From the NCBI GenBank assembly GCA_030726915.1, contig JANRCR010000023.1:26777-81437 (forward strand): 54,661 bases of DNA, read 5' to 3'. Below the pieces are notes generated by a model that was given only the letters and a program-made list of their open reading frames with translations, did no database searches and was not told where the DNA came from. This DNA is from Candidatus Nanopelagicales bacterium (GTDB taxonomy: Bacteria > Actinomycetota > Actinomycetes > S36-B12). The position numbers and the translations under genes are program-made. Below, one piece after another: positions 8,501-16,481 of the stretch (positions are counted from its first letter, which is position 1; every line of letters begins with the position of its first letter).

Positions 8501-9081
8501 CCGATCATCCACTGCACGGGGTCGAGCAACTCCTGGCTCAGGTGACCGACTGCTCAGTCGCGCATCTGCATGCGGGTGATCGGCCCGAGGGGCAGGTGGT
8601 CACGGTCGGGGGTCTGGTGACGGCGGTCCAGCGCAAGACGACGAAGCAGGGTTCCGTGTGGGCCATTGTCACGCTGGAGGATCTCGATGGTGGCGTGGAG
8701 GTCATGGTGTTTCCCCAGATGTACGCCGCGGCCGGCACCCTGCTGGTCGATGATGCCGTCGTCCTCGTCCGTGGTCGCATTGATCGACCGGATGAGGACG
8801 CACCGCGCCTGGTCGCGATGGAGATCAGTCAGCCGGACGTCAGTGAAGCTCACACCGGGCCTGTGCGACTGACCCTTCCGGCAGCCCGATGCATTCCTCC
8901 GGTGGTGGAGAGGCTCAAGGAGATTTTGGCCGTGCACCCCGGCACAACAGAGGTGCATCTGCATTTGTTAGCGCCCGGGCGCACGACTGTTCTACGCCTT
9001 GATGACCGCTTGCGTGTGACCCCCAGCCCCGCTCTCTACGGCGACCTCAAGGCCCTTCTGGGGCCGACGTGTCTCACCTGA
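5536..9081 (+). CDS. dnaE: DNA polymerase III alpha subunit (DnaE1)
   Basis: Replicative DNA polymerase catalytic subunit, 1181 residues. The N-terminal PHP domain is intact ([17 protein letters not shown] at 10-26 and [14 protein letters not shown]), so a PHP-linked proofreading exonuclease as shown for mycobacterial DnaE1 is possible. The family-C polymerase active site [12 protein letters not shown] lies near residues 418-429. Further polymerase motifs are [19 protein letters not shown] and [21 protein letters not shown]. An OB fold at about 1018-1090 ([11 protein letters not shown]) completes the usual order. Length and intact motifs fit essential DnaE1 rather than the damage-tolerance paralogue DnaE2. 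The GTG start is supported by TAGGGT 6 nt upstream. Confidence 0.97.
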   Translation: [1181 protein letters not shown]

Positions 9082-9599
9082 GTATGCGTTCCATCGTCTC
9101 CCTGGCCGTCGCCCTCGTGGCCACCCTCGGGCTCGGTGCCCTGCTCGGAATCGTCTGGGAGGCCCTCGCCCCGCGGGTCACCCTGATCGTCGCTTCGGAT
9201 GGTCTCGCCTATCCGGAGGGATTCCAGCCGGAGGGCTACGCGACCGACGATGGCATCGCCGCCATCCTGTGTGTGGCGGCGGGCATTCTCATCGGGCTCA
9301 TTGCCGTCTGGATAACTCGACGGGCGCTCCCGCCCGAGCGTGCACTGCCTGTCGCCCTCGCGCTCGTGATCGTCCTGGGCATCGTGGGGTCCCTCGCACT
9401 GTGGTGGGTGGGCGAGCACCGTGGCGGGTTTGACCTCACGGAGGCCGTGAGGATGGCCTCGCAGGGGGATGTCATCACGGCGCCCCTCGACCTGCGCATG
9501 TCGGGCGTCCTCGTGCTGTGGCCCGCCTCCAGTGTTCTCGTGATCTTCCTGGCGGCAACGGGTGAGTGGTTGCGCGGACGGCATCCCGCCGGCCGCTAG
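9069..9599 (+). CDS. Conserved membrane protein (DUF2567-like)
   Basis: Function not recognised. The protein of up to 176 residues has four predicted membrane segments, near residues 8-28, 60-82, 94-114 and 148-166. The stretch between the first two (APRVTLIVASDGLAYPEGF) looks extracytoplasmic. The pattern resembles the actinobacterial DUF2567 membrane family, but I hold that loosely. It overlaps the 3' end of dnaE by 13 nt if the GTG at 9069 is used; an ATG at 9084 lies 3 nt after the dnaE stop and is equally plausible. It is probably co-transcribed with dnaE and is followed by a strong stem-loop. Confidence 0.7.
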   Translation: MSHLSMRSIVSLAVALVATLGLGALLGIVWEALAPRVTLIVASDGLAYPEGFQPEGYATDDGIAAILCVAAGILIGLIAVWITRRALPPERALPVALALVIVLGIVGSLALWWVGEHRGGFDLTEAVRMASQGDVITAPLDLRMSGVLVLWPASSVLVIFLAATGEWLRGRHPAGR

Positions 9600-9607
9600 T
9601 GGCCGGC
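9588..9607. terminator. Bidirectional stem-loop between convergent genes
   Basis: GCCGGCC (9588-9594) and GGCCGGC (9601-9607) form a perfect 7-bp stem around a GCTAGT loop that contains the stop codon of the upstream gene. It lies between a plus-strand stop (9599) and a minus-strand stop (9616), so it can serve as a shared terminator. It has no U tract. Confidence 0.55.
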
Positions 9608-9615
9608 TGTGCGGA

Positions 9616-10275
9616 CTAGTTGACGCCGAAGGATTCCCGTGCCAGGTCGACGGCGGGCAGGGAGGGCACCTGGGCGATGAGGGCTGTCTCGCTGCGCAGG
9701 AAACGCAACTCCTCGCGCAGGCGCTGGGAGTCATCATCAGCCTCAAGGAATGCCTGGCGTCGCGGCAGGTCTGCAACGACTGCGGCCGCCACGAGGTAGG
9801 AGAGCACGCGGGGGTCATCCGGGAGCTCAACGTCGTCTTCCTCATCGCTGAGGAGTGCCCTGTACTCCCCGAAGTGCGCCGCCACGGACTGGGCAAGTGG
9901 CTCTGCCGCATCACCCGGCTCTTCGGGCAGTGGCATGACCTCCGCTTGAAGATACGACGATCCTTCAAGGAGGCGAAGGACACGAAAACGTTCGGTCCCC
10001 ACCGTCACGATGTCGGATCTGCCGTCGTCGTAGAGGGTGATCTCACGTAGGGATGCGAAGGTGCCCACGTCGAAGAGAGCGCTGACACCGTCGGTGCCCA
10101 CCTCGTGCCCCTCGCGAATCGCAATGATGCCGAAGCCCCGATCATCCTCGGGGAGCACCGTCAGATCATCGACCATCTGACGGTAGCGGGGTTCGAAGAT
10201 GTGCAGTGGGAAGACCAGGCCGGGTACGAGCACGCTTCCGAGGGGAAAGAGCGGGATGACGCGCGACTGGGTCAC
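9616..10275 (-). CDS. LON peptidase substrate-binding domain protein
   Basis: The 219-residue protein is a stand-alone version of the N-terminal domain of Lon protease. Diagnostic motifs are [28 protein letters not shown] at residues 7-34 (cited in parts: [13 protein letters not shown] and [13 protein letters not shown]), then [14 protein letters not shown] and [16 protein letters not shown]. The second half is helical ([17 protein letters not shown]). There is no ATPase or peptidase domain, so it is not a protease; such proteins have no firmly established role. It starts with GTG and has TAGCCT 6 nt upstream, pointing to a leaderless mRNA. It is transcribed divergently from hisD. Confidence 0.88.
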   Translation of the reverse strand: MTQSRVIPLFPLGSVLVPGLVFPLHIFEPRYRQMVDDLTVLPEDDRGFGIIAIREGHEVGTDGVSALFDVGTFASLREITLYDDGRSDIVTVGTERFRVLRLLEGSSYLQAEVMPLPEEPGDAAEPLAQSVAAHFGEYRALLSDEEDDVELPDDPRVLSYLVAAAVVADLPRRQAFLEADDDSQRLREELRFLRSETALIAQVPSLPAVDLARESFGVN

Positions 10276-10304
10276 ATCAGCAGGCTAGTCCTAGAATGAG
10301 TCCC
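10276..10304. promoter_or_regulatory. Back-to-back leaderless promoters (LON-domain gene and hisD)
   Basis: Only 29 nt separate the two GTG start codons. On the minus strand TAGCCT (10282-10287) sits 6 nt before the GTG at 10275. On the plus strand TAGAAT (10292-10297) sits 7 nt before the GTG at 10305. The two -10 boxes are 4 nt apart, so each -35 region must lie inside the other gene and the two polymerases cannot bind at once. Confidence 0.55.
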
Positions 10305-11612
10305 GTGATTCAGCGCATCGATGTGCGGGGCTCCACAGTCGACCCTCGGACCGTGCTTCCGCGTGCCTCCGTCGACGTGGAGCAGGCAACAGCGACCGTG
10401 CTTCCCATCGTGCGAGATGTCCACGCTCGCGGGGCCGAGGCGGTCCTGGACTGGACCGAGCGCCTCGATGGTGTGCGACCGGTGCAGCTGAGGGTGCCCC
10501 AGGCGGCCATCGACGCTGCCGTGGAGGGCGTCGACCCCGTGGTTCGTGCCGCGTTGGAGGAGTCCATCCGCCGGGCGCGCATCGTGCACGCGGATCAGGT
10601 CCGCGCATCCACGACGACCCGGGTCGTGGAGGGCGGCTCGGTGACGGAGACCTGGGTCCCCGTGGCTCGCGTCGGGCTCTACGTCCCCGGGGGGCGAGCC
10701 GTCTACCCGAGCAGCGTGATCATGAACGTCGTTCCGGCGCAGATTGCCGGTGTGGATTCAGTCTGCGTGGTCTCACCGGCTCAACGTGACCACGGTGGTC
10801 TGCCACACCCCACCATCCTCGCCGCATGCGGCCTGCTCGGAGTGGACGAGGTCTATGCGGTCGGGGGCGCGCAAGCCATCGCCATGCTCGCCTACGGCGT
10901 GGACCTGCCCGGGGGAGGTCGATGTGAGCGAGTCAACCTGGTGACGGGCCCGGGCAATATCTGGGTCACCGCCGCGAAGCGCGTCCTGAAGGGCCAGATC
11001 GGGATTGATTCCGAGGCGGGTCCCACCGAGATTGCGGTGCTGGCCGATGACAGCGCCGACCCGGCCCATATCGCGGCTGACCTCATCAGCCAGGCCGAGC
11101 ACGACACGTTGGCCGCGGCCATCCTCGTCACAACGTCGCCCGAGTTGGCGGAGGCGGTTGAGGCTCAGGTGGCTGATCAACTCGTGCGAACCAAGCACGT
11201 GGAGCGCATCTCTGAGGCTCTGGGTGGTCCGCAGAGTGGCATCGTCCTTGTCGACGATATCGACCAGGGTCTGCGCGTTGTTGATGCCTACGCCGCTGAG
11301 CACCTTGAGATTCACACGCGGGATGCGGGCACTGTGGCACGCCGTGTGCGCAATGCCGGAGCGATCTTTGTGGGCACTCACGCACCGGTGTCACTCGGGG
11401 ATTATTGCGCCGGCTCCAATCACGTGCTCCCGACCGGTGGTTCGGCCTCACACGCCTCCGGACTGTCCGTGCAAACATTCCTGCGCGGCATCCACATCAT
11501 CGAGTACGACGAGGCAGCACTGGCCGATGTCGCCGATCACGTCGTCGCATTAGCCTTCGCCGAAGACCTCCCGGGGCATGCGGCCGCCATCACCGTGCGC
11601 TTCCAGGACTGA
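10305..11612 (+). CDS. hisD: Histidinol dehydrogenase
   Basis: Catalyses the last two steps of histidine synthesis, oxidising L-histidinol to L-histidine with NAD and zinc. Motifs include [64 protein letters not shown] and [15 protein letters not shown]. The length of 435 residues is normal. An ATG at 10296 would add three residues, but GTG at 10305 is preferred: it gives MIQRIDVRG, matching the usual M-x-x-RIDLRG family start, and TAGAAT ends 7 nt upstream. It opens the his operon; the next gene starts 2 nt after its stop. Confidence 0.96.
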   Translation: MIQRIDVRGSTVDPRTVLPRASVDVEQATATVLPIVRDVHARGAEAVLDWTERLDGVRPVQLRVPQAAIDAAVEGVDPVVRAALEESIRRARIVHADQVRASTTTRVVEGGSVTETWVPVARVGLYVPGGRAVYPSSVIMNVVPAQIAGVDSVCVVSPAQRDHGGLPHPTILAACGLLGVDEVYAVGGAQAIAMLAYGVDLPGGGRCERVNLVTGPGNIWVTAAKRVLKGQIGIDSEAGPTEIAVLADDSADPAHIAADLISQAEHDTLAAAILVTTSPELAEAVEAQVADQLVRTKHVERISEALGGPQSGIVLVDDIDQGLRVVDAYAAEHLEIHTRDAGTVARRVRNAGAIFVGTHAPVSLGDYCAGSNHVLPTGGSASHASGLSVQTFLRGIHIIEYDEAALADVADHVVALAFAEDLPGHAAAITVRFQD

Positions 11613-11614
11613 CG

Positions 11615-12730
11615 GTGGTCTGGTCACCTCCGGTGCGGGAGGATCTGCGTGATGCCGTCCCCTACGGTGCGCCGCAGATTGACGTCCCGGTGCGGCTGAA
11701 CACCAATGAAAACCCCTTTCCCCCCTCGGCGGCGATGGCGACCGCGACCGGGCAGGCCGTGGCTGCCGCGGTTGCTTCACTCAATCGATATCCCGACCGT
11801 GAGGCGTTAGATCTGCGAACCGACCTGGCTGACTACCTCAGCCGGGAGTCTCATGTCAGCGTCGATGCATCAAGCGTGTGGCCGGCCAACGGCTCCAATG
11901 AGGTCATGGAACACATCTTCTCGGCGTTCGGAGGACCGGGCCGACTCGCCATGTCGTTCTCCCCCACGTACTCCATGTACGAGCAGTACGCGCGGGACAC
12001 CTTCACGAGGTATCGGACCGTGGGTCGCCGAGCCGACTTCAGCCTGGACGCCGCCATGGCGGTGGCCGCGCTGATTGGCGGAAACCCCGACATCGTCATC
12101 CTCACATCGCCCAATAATCCCACGGGAACAGCCCTGACCCTGGATGTCATCGCTGCCACGTGTGCGATGTCCGCGGGTGTGGTGGTCGTCGATGAGGCCT
12201 ACGCCGAATTTCGTCGGCCGGGGTCACCGACGGCGCTCAGCCTCCTCGAAGCGCACCCGAATTTGATCGTCACGCGCACGATGAGCAAGGCATTCGCCCT
12301 GGCGGGAGCTCGGCTCGGCTACGCCGTAGCGCAGCCGGATGTGATCGATGCGCTACGGATCGTGAGACTGCCGTATCACCTGTCCACGGTGACCCAGGCT
12401 GTTGCGCGCACAGCGCTCACCTTCAGTGATGAACTTCTCGGTCAGGTCGCTCTCATCCGTGAGGAGCGGGATGCTTTGGTCACGTGGTTGCGAGAGAATG
12501 GTCTCTCCGCGGTTGACTCCGATGCCAACTTTATCCTCGTGGGCCAGTTCGCAGACCGGCATCGCGCCTGGGCGGAGTTGCTGGCTCGAGGCGTTCTCGT
12601 ACGCGAGGTGGGTCCCGAGGGCTGGTTGCGCGTGACGGTCGGCACTCCAGCGGACAATGCGGCCTTTCGCACCGCACTCACCCAGGTGATAGGCCTGGAC
12701 GGCATGATGGAACCCGCCTCGCCCGCGTGA
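11615..12730 (+). CDS. hisC: Histidinol-phosphate aminotransferase
   Basis: PLP-dependent transaminase converting imidazole-acetol phosphate to histidinol phosphate with glutamate. The 371-residue class I/II aminotransferase shows RLNTNENPFPPS (27-38), TSPNNPTGTA (164-173), VVDEAYAEF (191-199) and the PLP lysine in RTMSKAFALAGARLGYA (Lys225). The GTG at 11615 was chosen because it follows the hisD stop by 2 nt and gives the family's N-terminal length. The frame extends upstream over hisD, but those residues are arginine-rich shadow sequence. Some actinobacterial HisC paralogues act on aromatic amino acids; the operon position argues for HisC. Confidence 0.95.
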   Translation: MVWSPPVREDLRDAVPYGAPQIDVPVRLNTNENPFPPSAAMATATGQAVAAAVASLNRYPDREALDLRTDLADYLSRESHVSVDASSVWPANGSNEVMEHIFSAFGGPGRLAMSFSPTYSMYEQYARDTFTRYRTVGRRADFSLDAAMAVAALIGGNPDIVILTSPNNPTGTALTLDVIAATCAMSAGVVVVDEAYAEFRRPGSPTALSLLEAHPNLIVTRTMSKAFALAGARLGYAVAQPDVIDALRIVRLPYHLSTVTQAVARTALTFSDELLGQVALIREERDALVTWLRENGLSAVDSDANFILVGQFADRHRAWAELLARGVLVREVGPEGWLRVTVGTPADNAAFRTALTQVIGLDGMMEPASPA

Positions 12731-12756
12731 GGCGCCACCCCTGGAAGGACGGATCC

Positions 12757-13368
12757 ATGAGTCGCACGGGCCGGGTCGAGCGCTCGACCAAGGAGAGCCG
12801 CGTGCTCGTCGAGATCGACCTTGACGGGTCAGGACATGCCGACGTGCAGACCGGCGTTCCCTTTTTTGATCACATGCTCGCGCAGTTGGGCAAGCACGGA
12901 GGTTTCGACCTGACCGTGCGGACGACCGGAGACCTCGAGGTCGATGCCCACCACACCGTCGAGGACACCTCCCTCGCTCTGGGGACGGCCTTTCGAGAAG
13001 CCCTGGGTGATGCCGCCGGCACCCGTCGCTTCGGAGATGCCCTGGTGCCGCTGGATGAGTCCCTCTCCCAGTGCGCGGTCGACCTCTCCGGGCGCCCCTA
13101 CCTCGTGCATGTCGAGCCGGAGATCGTCGAGCTCATCGGCACCTACGACACCAGCCTGACGCGTCATATCTTTGAGTCCTTCGTCGCCACCGCGCAGATC
13201 ACCCTCCACGTGCGCGTGCTCAACGGTCGCAATGCGCATCACGTCGTTGAGGCGCAGTTCAAGTCCTTCGCGCGAGCCCTGCGTGATGCTGTGGCGCTTG
13301 ATGCTCGTGTCGTCGGGGTGCCATCGACCAAGGGGACCCTTTCCAGTCGTGAGTCCGTGGAGCCCTGA
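12757..13368 (+). CDS. hisB: Imidazoleglycerol-phosphate dehydratase
   Basis: Monofunctional dehydratase converting imidazole-glycerol phosphate to imidazole-acetol phosphate with two manganese ions. The 203-residue protein has the two pseudo-symmetric halves, each with its metal-binding histidine clusters: [19 protein letters not shown] and DAHHTVEDT in the first, TRHIFESF and [19 protein letters not shown] in the second. There is no fused phosphatase domain, unlike E. coli HisB. The ATG at 12757 follows a clear AAGGA about 9 nt upstream. Its stop shares one base with the next small gene's ATG. Confidence 0.96.
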   Translation: MSRTGRVERSTKESRVLVEIDLDGSGHADVQTGVPFFDHMLAQLGKHGGFDLTVRTTGDLEVDAHHTVEDTSLALGTAFREALGDAAGTRRFGDALVPLDESLSQCAVDLSGRPYLVHVEPEIVELIGTYDTSLTRHIFESFVATAQITLHVRVLNGRNAHHVVEAQFKSFARALRDAVALDARVVGVPSTKGTLSSRESVEP

Positions 13369-13529
13369 TGCAGTGGACGGCGGTCCTCCTGCTCGCGCTC
13401 GCGGCGTTCCTCGGTGGGGGCGTCTATTCCTTCGCTTCGCAGGGCAAGCGCAACGCCGCGGTGATCCTGGGAATCCTGGCGGTGATGGCGCTGATCGGGG
13501 GCGCCCTATACGCGTGGGATGCCATGTGA
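13368..13529 (+). CDS. Small two-helix membrane protein in the his operon
   Basis: A 53-residue protein starting [15 protein letters not shown], with two hydrophobic segments (about 4-22 and 32-50) joined by a short polar turn (SQGKRNAA) and almost no other domain. Its ATG shares a base with the hisB stop (TGATG), and its own stop overlaps the hisH GTG by 4 nt (GTGA), so it is embedded in a run of coupled genes. Small membrane ORFs between hisB and hisH are known from other actinobacterial his clusters; no function is established. The junctions and hydrophobicity argue that it is real. It might be regulatory, or help membrane association of the pathway (inference). Confidence 0.72.
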   Translation: MQWTAVLLLALAAFLGGGVYSFASQGKRNAAVILGILAVMALIGGALYAWDAM

Positions 13530-14167
13530 CCTCGGTCGTCGTTCTCGACTACGGATCCGGCAATGTGCGCTCCGCGCAGCGCGCTTTGGAGCGCGTGGGC
13601 GCGGATGTCACCGTCACGGCCGATCCCGCTGCCGTGGCCGACGCGGACGGCCTTGTGGTCCCGGGCGTGGGTGCGTTTGCCGCCTGCATGGAGGGTCTGC
13701 GCGCGGCTGACGCTCCCCGTCTCATCGGCCGCCGTCTCGCCGGGGGACGCCCTGTGCTCGGCATCTGCGTGGGCATGCAGGTGCTATTTGAGACCGGTGT
13801 GGAGCATGGAGTTGTGACGCAGGGGCTGGGGGAGTGGCCGGGCACCGTCGAGCGGCTGACGGCTGATGTGCTGCCACACATGGGCTGGAACACGGTGGAT
13901 GCGAGCCCGGATTCTGTGATGTTGGCGGGTCTGGATGACGCCTATTTCTATTTTGTTCACTCCTACGCTGCACGGGAGTGGCAGCTCGTCCCGGATGTCT
14001 CGTCCCGTGTTCCCCGCGCATCCGCGCGGGTGAGTTGGACGACGTACGGTGCCCCGTTTGTCTCAGCGGTGGAGAATGGCCCGCTGTGGGCGACGCAGTT
14101 CCATCCCGAGAAGTCCGGGGACACCGGTGCCGAACTCCTGGCGAATTGGTTGCGGACCCTGGCATGA
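13526..14167 (+). CDS. hisH: Imidazole glycerol phosphate synthase glutaminase subunit
   Basis: Glutaminase that hydrolyses glutamine and channels ammonia to HisF. The class I amidotransferase of 213 residues begins [13 protein letters not shown]. It has the nucleophile Cys81 in [12 protein letters not shown] and the His-Glu pair in TQFHPEKSG near residues 192-200. The GTG at 13526 overlaps the upstream stop by 4 nt and gives the family N terminus; longer readings in frame run antisense-like over hisB. Length is typical. It must pair with HisF at 15318, two genes downstream. Confidence 0.96.
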   Translation: MTSVVVLDYGSGNVRSAQRALERVGADVTVTADPAAVADADGLVVPGVGAFAACMEGLRAADAPRLIGRRLAGGRPVLGICVGMQVLFETGVEHGVVTQGLGEWPGTVERLTADVLPHMGWNTVDASPDSVMLAGLDDAYFYFVHSYAAREWQLVPDVSSRVPRASARVSWTTYGAPFVSAVENGPLWATQFHPEKSGDTGAELLANWLRTLA

Positions 14168-14184
14168 GGGGGCTGTGACCCGTC

Positions 14185-14514
14185 ATGGCCAAGGAGAGAG
14201 CTCGCCGCCGCGCCGAGCGAGAGGCCGCAGCCGCACGCGATCGCGACATGCGGGCGAGGCAGCGCAACCGTCGAGAGCGGGTCACGCGCGCTAAACGTGC
14301 TGTTGCATCGGCGGTGCCCGACGCACCGCGACGCACCCCCGGACTGCTCGCGGCCCGTCGTCGTCGACGCCTCATGGCCTTCGTGCTCGGGATCATCGCC
14401 ATCCAGGTCATCCTGTGGCCCTTCCTGCCGTCCTGGGGGGCTCGCCTTCTGACCCTGGGGCTGACCCTGCTCGCGGCGCCGGTGGTGTGGGTGCTGTCCT
14501 TCGGTCGGGTGTGA
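14185..14514 (+). CDS. Basic small membrane protein in the his operon
   Basis: Not recognised by function. The 109-residue protein has a very basic, arginine-rich N-terminal half (MAKERARRRAEREAAAARDR, then RARQRNRRERVTRAKRA) probably forming a cytoplasmic helix. It is followed by two membrane segments (about 64-82 and 86-104). It lies between hisH and hisA, 17 nt after the hisH stop and about 30 nt before hisA. Similar short basic membrane proteins occur beside his genes in other actinobacteria (family memory, moderate). The strong positive charge suggests contact with nucleic acid or acidic phospholipid at the membrane face (inference). Confidence 0.75.
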   Translation: MAKERARRRAEREAAAARDRDMRARQRNRRERVTRAKRAVASAVPDAPRRTPGLLAARRRRRLMAFVLGIIAIQVILWPFLPSWGARLLTLGLTLLAAPVVWVLSFGRV

Positions 14515-14532
14515 CCGCCAGGGAGCGCCGGT

Positions 14533-14538
14533 TAGGCT
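14533..14538 (+). promoter_or_regulatory. Leaderless -10 element (TAGGCT) of hisA/priA
   Basis: TAGGCT ends 6 nt before the ATG at 14545, and GTGACC at 14511-14516 is a possible -35 with 16-nt spacing. It would give hisA-hisF an internal promoter separate from hisD. Confidence 0.5.
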
Positions 14539-14544
14539 CGCATC

Positions 14545-15321
14545 ATGCCTGCCCCCACGCGCTTTGAGCTCATTCCCGCTGTCGACATCGCCGACGGTAC
14601 GGCGGTGCGTCTGGTCCAGGGCGCCGCGGGGACGGAGACGTCCTACGGCGATCCGGTGGCGGCTGCCCTGCAGTGGGTGGACCAGGGGGCCTATTGGCTC
14701 CACGTGGTCGACCTGGATCGCGCGTTCGGTCGCGGCACCAACGTCGATCAGGTCGAGGCGATCGTGGCCGCAGTGCGTGCCCGCTGCCACGTGGAGGTGG
14801 CAGGGGGGATCCGTGATGACGACTCCCTGGCTGCGGCGCTCGCCACCGGTGCCCACCGGATCGTGATCGGGACCGCAGCCTTGGAGCAACCCGAGTGGGT
14901 GGCCGCGGTGATCGCAGAGCACGGTGACCGCATCGCCGTATCCCTCGATGTGCGTGGCACCACCCTTGCCGCCCGCGGCTGGACCACGGAGGGCGGTGAC
15001 ATCTTTGCTGCGATCGACCGACTCGACGCCATCGGGTGTCGTCACTACATCGTCACGGATGTGGAGCGCGATGGGACGATGCACGGGCCGCACTTCCACC
15101 TTCTGCACCGCATCTGCAAGCACACATCCACGCCGGTCATAGCCTCGGGCGGCATTGCCACCCTGGAGGATGTCCACAAGCTGGTGGAGATGATTCCTCA
15201 GGGGATCGTCGGTGCGGTCATCGGGCGGGCCCTGTACGACCAGGCCTTCACCTTCCCCGAGGTCGTCGCGGCTATTGAGCCCCGCATTGACCTGTGGACC
15301 TGGGGTCCCCCCCAGCCGTGA
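14545..15321 (+). CDS. priA: Bifunctional phosphoribosyl isomerase (HisA/TrpF, PriA)
   Basis: TIM-barrel isomerase of 258 residues. It should isomerise ProFAR in histidine synthesis and probably also phosphoribosylanthranilate in tryptophan synthesis. HisA family features are [18 protein letters not shown] (Asp14 as expected general base) and [13 protein letters not shown] (Asp176 as expected general acid). The loop [10 protein letters not shown] (143-152, with Arg144 and Trp146) matches the mobile loop that gives mycobacterial and streptomycete PriA dual specificity. No trpF is present in the trp cluster of this window. I use priA for the isomerase; it is unrelated to the primosomal protein at 49042. 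The start is supported by TAGGCT 6 nt upstream. Confidence 0.92.
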   Translation: MPAPTRFELIPAVDIADGTAVRLVQGAAGTETSYGDPVAAALQWVDQGAYWLHVVDLDRAFGRGTNVDQVEAIVAAVRARCHVEVAGGIRDDDSLAAALATGAHRIVIGTAALEQPEWVAAVIAEHGDRIAVSLDVRGTTLAARGWTTEGGDIFAAIDRLDAIGCRHYIVTDVERDGTMHGPHFHLLHRICKHTSTPVIASGGIATLEDVHKLVEMIPQGIVGAVIGRALYDQAFTFPEVVAAIEPRIDLWTWGPPQP

Positions 15322-16088
15322 CCCTGGCTGTCCGGGTGATTCCGTGCCTCGACGTTGATGCGGGACGCGTCGTCAAGGGTGTGAACTTCGAGGGTTTGCG
15401 AGATGCCGGTGACCCTGTCGCGTTGGCTCGCTTCTATGACGCGGAAGGTGCCGATGAGCTCGTTTTCCTCGACATCACCGCCTCATCGGGGGATCGGGAG
15501 ACGACGTACGACGTCGTGCGCCGGACGGCTGACGAGGTTTTTATCCCACTGACGGTCGGGGGAGGCGTGCGCAGCCCCGATGACTTTGATCGCCTGCTGC
15601 GCGCGGGGGCGGACAAGGTGAGTCTCAGCACGGCTGCCGTGCGCACCCCCGATCTCATCGATGAGGCTGCACGACTCTTTGGATCCCAATGCGTTGTGCT
15701 CTCCGTGGACACACGCCGCAGCACCAGGACGCCATCCGGTTTTGAAGTCACGACGCACGGTGGTCGCGAGGACACGGATCGGGACACCATCGCCTGGGTG
15801 CGGGAAGCGACCGATCGCGGCGTAGGGGAAATCCTGCTCAACTCCATGGATGCCGACGGCACGCGCTCAGGCTTTGACCTCGACCTCATCGCACGAGTGC
15901 GCGAGACCGTCGATGTGCCCATCATTGCCAGCGGCGGCGCGGGGGGTGTTGAGCACTTCGTCCCCGCGGTGTTGGCCGGGGCCGACGCCGTCCTGGCAGC
16001 GAGCATCTTCCACTTCGGTGACGTGTCCATCGCTGAGGTGAAGCGCACGATCGCCGACGCCGGATTGACGGTCCGGCCACGTGGCTGA
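15318..16088 (+). CDS. hisF: Imidazole glycerol phosphate synthase cyclase subunit
   Basis: Synthase subunit that uses HisH-derived ammonia to make imidazole-glycerol phosphate and AICAR. The half-barrel-duplicated TIM barrel of 256 residues carries the catalytic pair Asp12 ([16 protein letters not shown]) and Asp131 (VLSVDTRR), plus phosphate-binding glycines in LTVGGGVRS and IIASGGAGG. The GTG at 15318 overlaps the hisA stop by 4 nt (GTGA), so translation is coupled. Length is typical. No anomaly was seen. Confidence 0.97.
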   Translation: MTLAVRVIPCLDVDAGRVVKGVNFEGLRDAGDPVALARFYDAEGADELVFLDITASSGDRETTYDVVRRTADEVFIPLTVGGGVRSPDDFDRLLRAGADKVSLSTAAVRTPDLIDEAARLFGSQCVVLSVDTRRSTRTPSGFEVTTHGGREDTDRDTIAWVREATDRGVGEILLNSMDADGTRSGFDLDLIARVRETVDVPIIASGGAGGVEHFVPAVLAGADAVLAASIFHFGDVSIAEVKRTIADAGLTVRPRG

Positions 16089-16142
16089 GACGCGTCACGG
16101 TCCCTGTGGCGCCCACTGATCGGCGTGCCGGACAATAGGGGT

Positions 16143-16481
16143 GTGTCCGAGGTCCGATTCGACGAGCGCGGGCTCGTGCCCGTGGTCGTACAGCAGTGGG
16201 ATACCGGTGAGGTGCTCATGATGGCCTGGATGGATGCGGAGGCGCTGGCTCGCACTCGCGCATCAGGTCGAGCCACATATTGGTCGCGAAGCCGGGGCGA
16301 GTACTGGATCAAGGGGGCCACGTCCGGACACGCCCAGCATGTGCGCGAGGTGCGGATCGACTGTGACGGCGACACGCTCCTGCTCCTGGTCGATCAGGTC
16401 GGTGCGGCCTGTCACACCGGTTCGCGGACGTGTTTCGTGCCGCTGAACTCGGACGACGTGGACTCGGATGACGTCGAATGA
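16143..16481 (+). CDS. hisI: Phosphoribosyl-AMP cyclohydrolase
   Basis: Opens the purine ring of PR-AMP in the third step of histidine synthesis; zinc enzyme. The 112-residue single-domain protein has [32 protein letters not shown], the metal-binding segment [15 protein letters not shown] and the CHTGSRTCF cysteine motif. There is no fused HisE domain, so hisE/hisG must be elsewhere. A GTG at 16125 would add six residues, but the GTG at 16143 gives the family-like start [15 protein letters not shown] and has GACAAT 6 nt upstream, a fair leaderless -10. Its stop overlaps the trpE ATG by 4 nt, linking histidine and tryptophan genes in one transcript. Confidence 0.93.
   Translation: MSEVRFDERGLVPVVVQQWDTGEVLMMAWMDAEALARTRASGRATYWSRSRGEYWIKGATSGHAQHVREVRIDCDGDTLLLLVDQVGAACHTGSRTCFVPLNSDDVDSDDVE

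Noticed and set aside
15318-16088. Possible HisF paralogue or HisA/HisF fusion, because of overlapping stops
   Set aside because: A 4-nt GTGA overlap, normal lengths and complete catalytic residues show two ordinary separate genes.
16400-16478. trp attenuator or T-box upstream of trpE
   Set aside because: trpE overlaps hisI by 4 nt; there is no leader space, no Trp-rich leader peptide and no terminator hairpin.
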